From an uncultured Acidobacteriia bacterium (GTDB taxonomy: Bacteria > Acidobacteriota > Terriglobia > Bryobacterales > Bryobacteraceae): a DNA stretch of 64,000 nucleotides. Under the pieces are notes generated by a model. The model had not been told where the DNA came from and ran no database searches. It was given only the letters and a program-made list of their open reading frames with translations. Within the stretch, counting starts at the first letter, position 1, and each line of letters starts with the position of its first letter. Positions 61,976 through 64,000 of this stretch are shown here, piece after piece. The stretch is from contig CAIQWJ010000005.1 of the NCBI GenBank assembly GCA_903875575.1, positions 62,001-126,000 of the forward strand. Reading direction: 5' to 3'. Position numbers and translations under genes: made by a program.

Positions 61976-62527
61976 ATGTTCAAAACAAAAAAAGAACAAG
62001 CCGTTGCCGCTGACGCCAGTCATGGCGATTCGGCGGTCGTGACAGGTCAATATACCAGTGGCGACGTGGCGCGGATCGCGGATGTGAGTCTGCGACAGCT
62101 CCAGTGGTGGGATGAGCGAAATGTCGTTTCGCCCCAGCAGGAAGGCCATCGGCGTGTGTACCGGGAGCAGGAAGTGGTGGAGGTTTCGGTGATTGCCGAG
62201 CTGCGCCGCAAAGGCTTTTCCCTCCAGAAGATTCGCCGTGTACTGAAGTTTCTTCAGAAGGAAATGGGCCGTCGGCTGGCCGATGCGGTGGCGGAAAACA
62301 GCGATATCCATCTGATCACGGACGGCAAGAATATCTATCTGGAAGACCGTCCGGACCGGATCATCGATGTTTTGAAGAACGCGAAGCAGCCGATGTTTCT
62401 TGTTTGCGTGACGGACCAGTGGCGTCGCTTCCAGCCGGGTGTCACCGTGAGCCGGAAGCCAGTTCGCAGCGCTGCAGCCAGCAGTGCTCAGGCGGCCACT
62501 CCCGCGCAAAAGACCAAACTCGGCTAA
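61976..62527 (+). CDS. MerR-family transcriptional regulator
   Basis: This 183-residue protein has an N-terminal MerR helix-turn-helix: YTSGDVARIADVSLRQLQWWDERNVV, HRRVYREQEVVEVSVIAELRRKGFSLQKIRRVL. The second half (RLADAVAENSDIHLITDGKNIYLEDRPDRIIDVLKNAKQPMFLVCV) is not a known effector domain and lacks the Cys residues of metal sensors. It may sense a small molecule or a protein. It starts 69 bp after the topoisomerase-helicase gene, in the same direction. Its targets are not evident. Confidence 0.84.
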   Translation: MFKTKKEQAVAADASHGDSAVVTGQYTSGDVARIADVSLRQLQWWDERNVVSPQQEGHRRVYREQEVVEVSVIAELRRKGFSLQKIRRVLKFLQKEMGRRLADAVAENSDIHLITDGKNIYLEDRPDRIIDVLKNAKQPMFLVCVTDQWRRFQPGVTVSRKPVRSAAASSAQAATPAQKTKLG

Positions 62528-62545
62528 CGGCCGGGTGGCTTCACA

Positions 62546-63724
62546 GTGAACATTCCTATTTCACTTCTTTGGCTGGCTCCGCTCATCGGGCTGGTCGCCG
62601 GATCGGTCGCGTATTGCGGTCTGGCGATTCTGGCGGCTTTCCACTACCGGAAGTCCGGCGCACCAAAGCTGACGAAGTTCCCGCCGGTTTCCGTGCTGCG
62701 CCCGATGGCGGGAGATCGCGACAATACCGAAGCTGGCCTGCGGTCGGTGTTTGAACAGGACTATCCGGTTTTTGAAGTCATCCTGGGAGTGGCGTCGCCG
62801 GAAGATGCCGCAGTCCCGATCGCGCGGCGGCTGATGGCGGAATATCCGAATCGACCGTCGCGACTGGTTTTCAGCGGCGATTCGCCTTATCCGAATCGAA
62901 AGGTCTGGCAGTTGCGCGCGCTGTGGGATGAAGCTCGTTACGAGACGATCGTGATGGCGGACAGCGATATTCGCTGGGCTCCGAATTGCCTGAAAACGGT
63001 TGTGTCCGAACTCACGCAGGAGGGAGTGGCGCTGGTGACGTGCCCCTACAGGGCGACGGCGGGGCCGAGCCGGTGGTCACAGATGGAAGCGTTGGGACTG
63101 AATACGGACTTCATTTCCGGCATGCTGACGGCACGAATGCTCAATGGCATGGATTACGCGATCGGCTGCACTTTGGCCACGCGGCGGGCTGAGATTGAAG
63201 CGATCGGCGGCCTGCAAGGAGTGCAGCCGTATCTTTCGGAAGATTTTGTGATCGGCAACCGGTTGCACCACCTGGGCCGAACGGTGATCCTGTCGCGGTC
63301 GGTGATTGAGCACTACATTGGCAACGATTCGATCCGTGCCAGCTGGAGCCATCGGCTGCGGTGGGCGCGCGGTTCACGGCGTTCGCGGCCGGCCGGGTAT
63401 GTGGGCGAGGTGTTCACGAAGCCTACAGTACCGGCAGTAGCGTTGTTGGTCCTGGCTCCCGGTTGGGGCGCTGTGGCCGGACTGGCGGTGGCGGCGCTGG
63501 TGATGCGACTGGCGGTGGTGTGGACGGCGTCGTCACTGGTACTGGAAGATCGCGAGATGAAGCGGCGCTGGTGGCTGCTGCCCATGGAGGATATCTCCAC
63601 GTTTACGGTGTGGGCGCTGGGCTTCTTCGGCAATAAACTGGTGTGGCGGGGCCACGAACTGATTATTCAGCGGGACGGCACGGTGCTCACGCCGGAGCCT
63701 GCTACTTCTTCAGCGCTTCAATAA
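62546..63724 (+). CDS. Family 2 glycosyltransferase, ceramide-glucosyltransferase/HpnI-like
   Basis: This 392-residue membrane protein has an N-terminal transmembrane segment ([26 protein letters not shown]). A GT-A domain follows, with [32 protein letters not shown], the D2-like [10 protein letters not shown] and the C-terminal [12 protein letters not shown] plus [20 protein letters not shown], an (R/Q)xxRW-type motif. Two further hydrophobic segments lie at the end. This is the GT21-like arrangement of ceramide glucosyltransferase and of HpnI in hopanoid modification. The acceptor is probably a lipid. Its last 23 bp overlap the convergent etfA gene. Confidence 0.82.
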   Translation: MNIPISLLWLAPLIGLVAGSVAYCGLAILAAFHYRKSGAPKLTKFPPVSVLRPMAGDRDNTEAGLRSVFEQDYPVFEVILGVASPEDAAVPIARRLMAEYPNRPSRLVFSGDSPYPNRKVWQLRALWDEARYETIVMADSDIRWAPNCLKTVVSELTQEGVALVTCPYRATAGPSRWSQMEALGLNTDFISGMLTARMLNGMDYAIGCTLATRRAEIEAIGGLQGVQPYLSEDFVIGNRLHHLGRTVILSRSVIEHYIGNDSIRASWSHRLRWARGSRRSRPAGYVGEVFTKPTVPAVALLVLAPGWGAVAGLAVAALVMRLAVVWTASSLVLEDREMKRRWWLLPMEDISTFTVWALGFFGNKLVWRGHELIIQRDGTVLTPEPATSSALQ

Positions 63725-64000
63725 TCGCCGGGACGATCTGGAAGAGATCGCCCACAATGCCATAATCGGCGGCTTCAAAGATGGGAGCTTCCGGGTCTTT
63801 GTTGATCGCAACGATCGTCTTCGAACCCTTCATGCCGACCAGGTGCTGAATCGCGCCGGAGATGCCCACGGCAACATAGAGCTTCGGGGCCACAGTCTGG
63901 CCGGAACTGCCGACCTGGCGTTCCATAGGCAGCCAGCCGTTATCGCAGATGGGACGGGAGGCTGCGAGTTCTGCGCCCATCGCCTTCGCGAGCTGTTCGA
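63702..64000 (-). CDS. etfA: Electron transfer flavoprotein alpha subunit, C-terminal part (5' end outside window)
   Basis: The last 98 residues are visible: [95 protein letters not shown]. The [21 protein letters not shown] stretch is the FAD-binding signature of EtfA. EtfA carries FAD and, with EtfB, passes electrons from acyl-CoA dehydrogenases to the quinone pool. The frame stays open to the window end. etfB would be expected upstream, outside the window. Confidence 0.94.
   Translation of the reverse strand, partial: EQLAKAMGAELAASRPICDNGWLPMERQVGSSGQTVAPKLYVAVGISGAIQHLVGMKGSKTIVAINKDPEAPIFEAADYGIVGDLFQIVPAIIEALKK

Overview
This 64 kb window is chromosomal, gene-dense, high-GC DNA that looks like an acidobacterium of the Solibacter/Bryobacter (Bryobacterales) type. 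The pointers are lineage-typical families: five genes of the TIGR03435 soil-associated family, two secreted VWFA proteins of the TIGR03436 type, PQQ-like propeller proteins with glycine-rich inserts, several secreted SGNH/sialate esterases and a secreted sugar isomerase-like protein. This placement is inferred from family content; there is no rRNA or other phylogenetic marker here. I saw no tRNA, rRNA, CRISPR array or prophage.

Layout. 1-10.4 kb: an EAL-HDOD signalling protein cut by the window edge, a VapBC module with a perfect 18-bp palindrome, a candidate structured RNA, two divergent ACS-type MFS transporters, a catalytic-cysteine-less MGMT-like protein, a Tat-exported TIM-barrel protein, a secreted esterase, a YoeB toxin with only a scrap of antitoxin, an SDR, a DinB protein and HicAB. 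10.4-18.6 kb: housekeeping (ispG, a DUF2203 protein, manA-like, coaD with an aspartate aminotransferase), an ATP-grasp-like protein and a phosphoesterase. 18.6-33.8 kb: secreted esterases, a sigma-54 activator, a nitronate monooxygenase, a class III aminotransferase, a catalytically degenerate SGNH protein, an orphan barstar, two TIGR03435 genes, two tandem PQQ-like propellers, a VWFA protein and an AlkA-type glycosylase. 33.8-48.4 kb: a Fic protein behind an 11-bp-phased repeat array, small lipoprotein/HD genes, AI-2E and LysE transporters, a CxxCH plus alpha-barrel protein, a second VWFA protein, a sulfotransferase, a Lon-substrate-domain protein, a TonB-like gene with two internal stops, a HAD hydrolase and a siroheme nitrite/sulfite reductase.

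48.4-57.7 kb is the accessory part: a G-tract, a 34-bp-period repeat array, three TIGR03435 genes (one frameshifted), three toxin-antitoxin modules (one with a frameshifted toxin), a frameshifted TolB-like propeller and a REP-associated transposase surrounded by its REP sequences. 57.7-64 kb: a 1380-residue fusion of topoisomerase III and RecQ helicase, then a MerR-type regulator, a ceramide-glucosyltransferase-like enzyme and the 3' end of etfA.

Two themes stand out. First, the topoisomerase III-RecQ fusion puts the two activities of the RecQ/TopoIII double-junction-dissolving machine in one polypeptide. Second, five genes carry an in-frame stop or a single frameshift while the rest of the gene stays intact (YcxB-like, TonB-like, TIGR03435, ParE, TolB-like). 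That means either recent gene decay or residual assembly errors, and only read-level data can decide.
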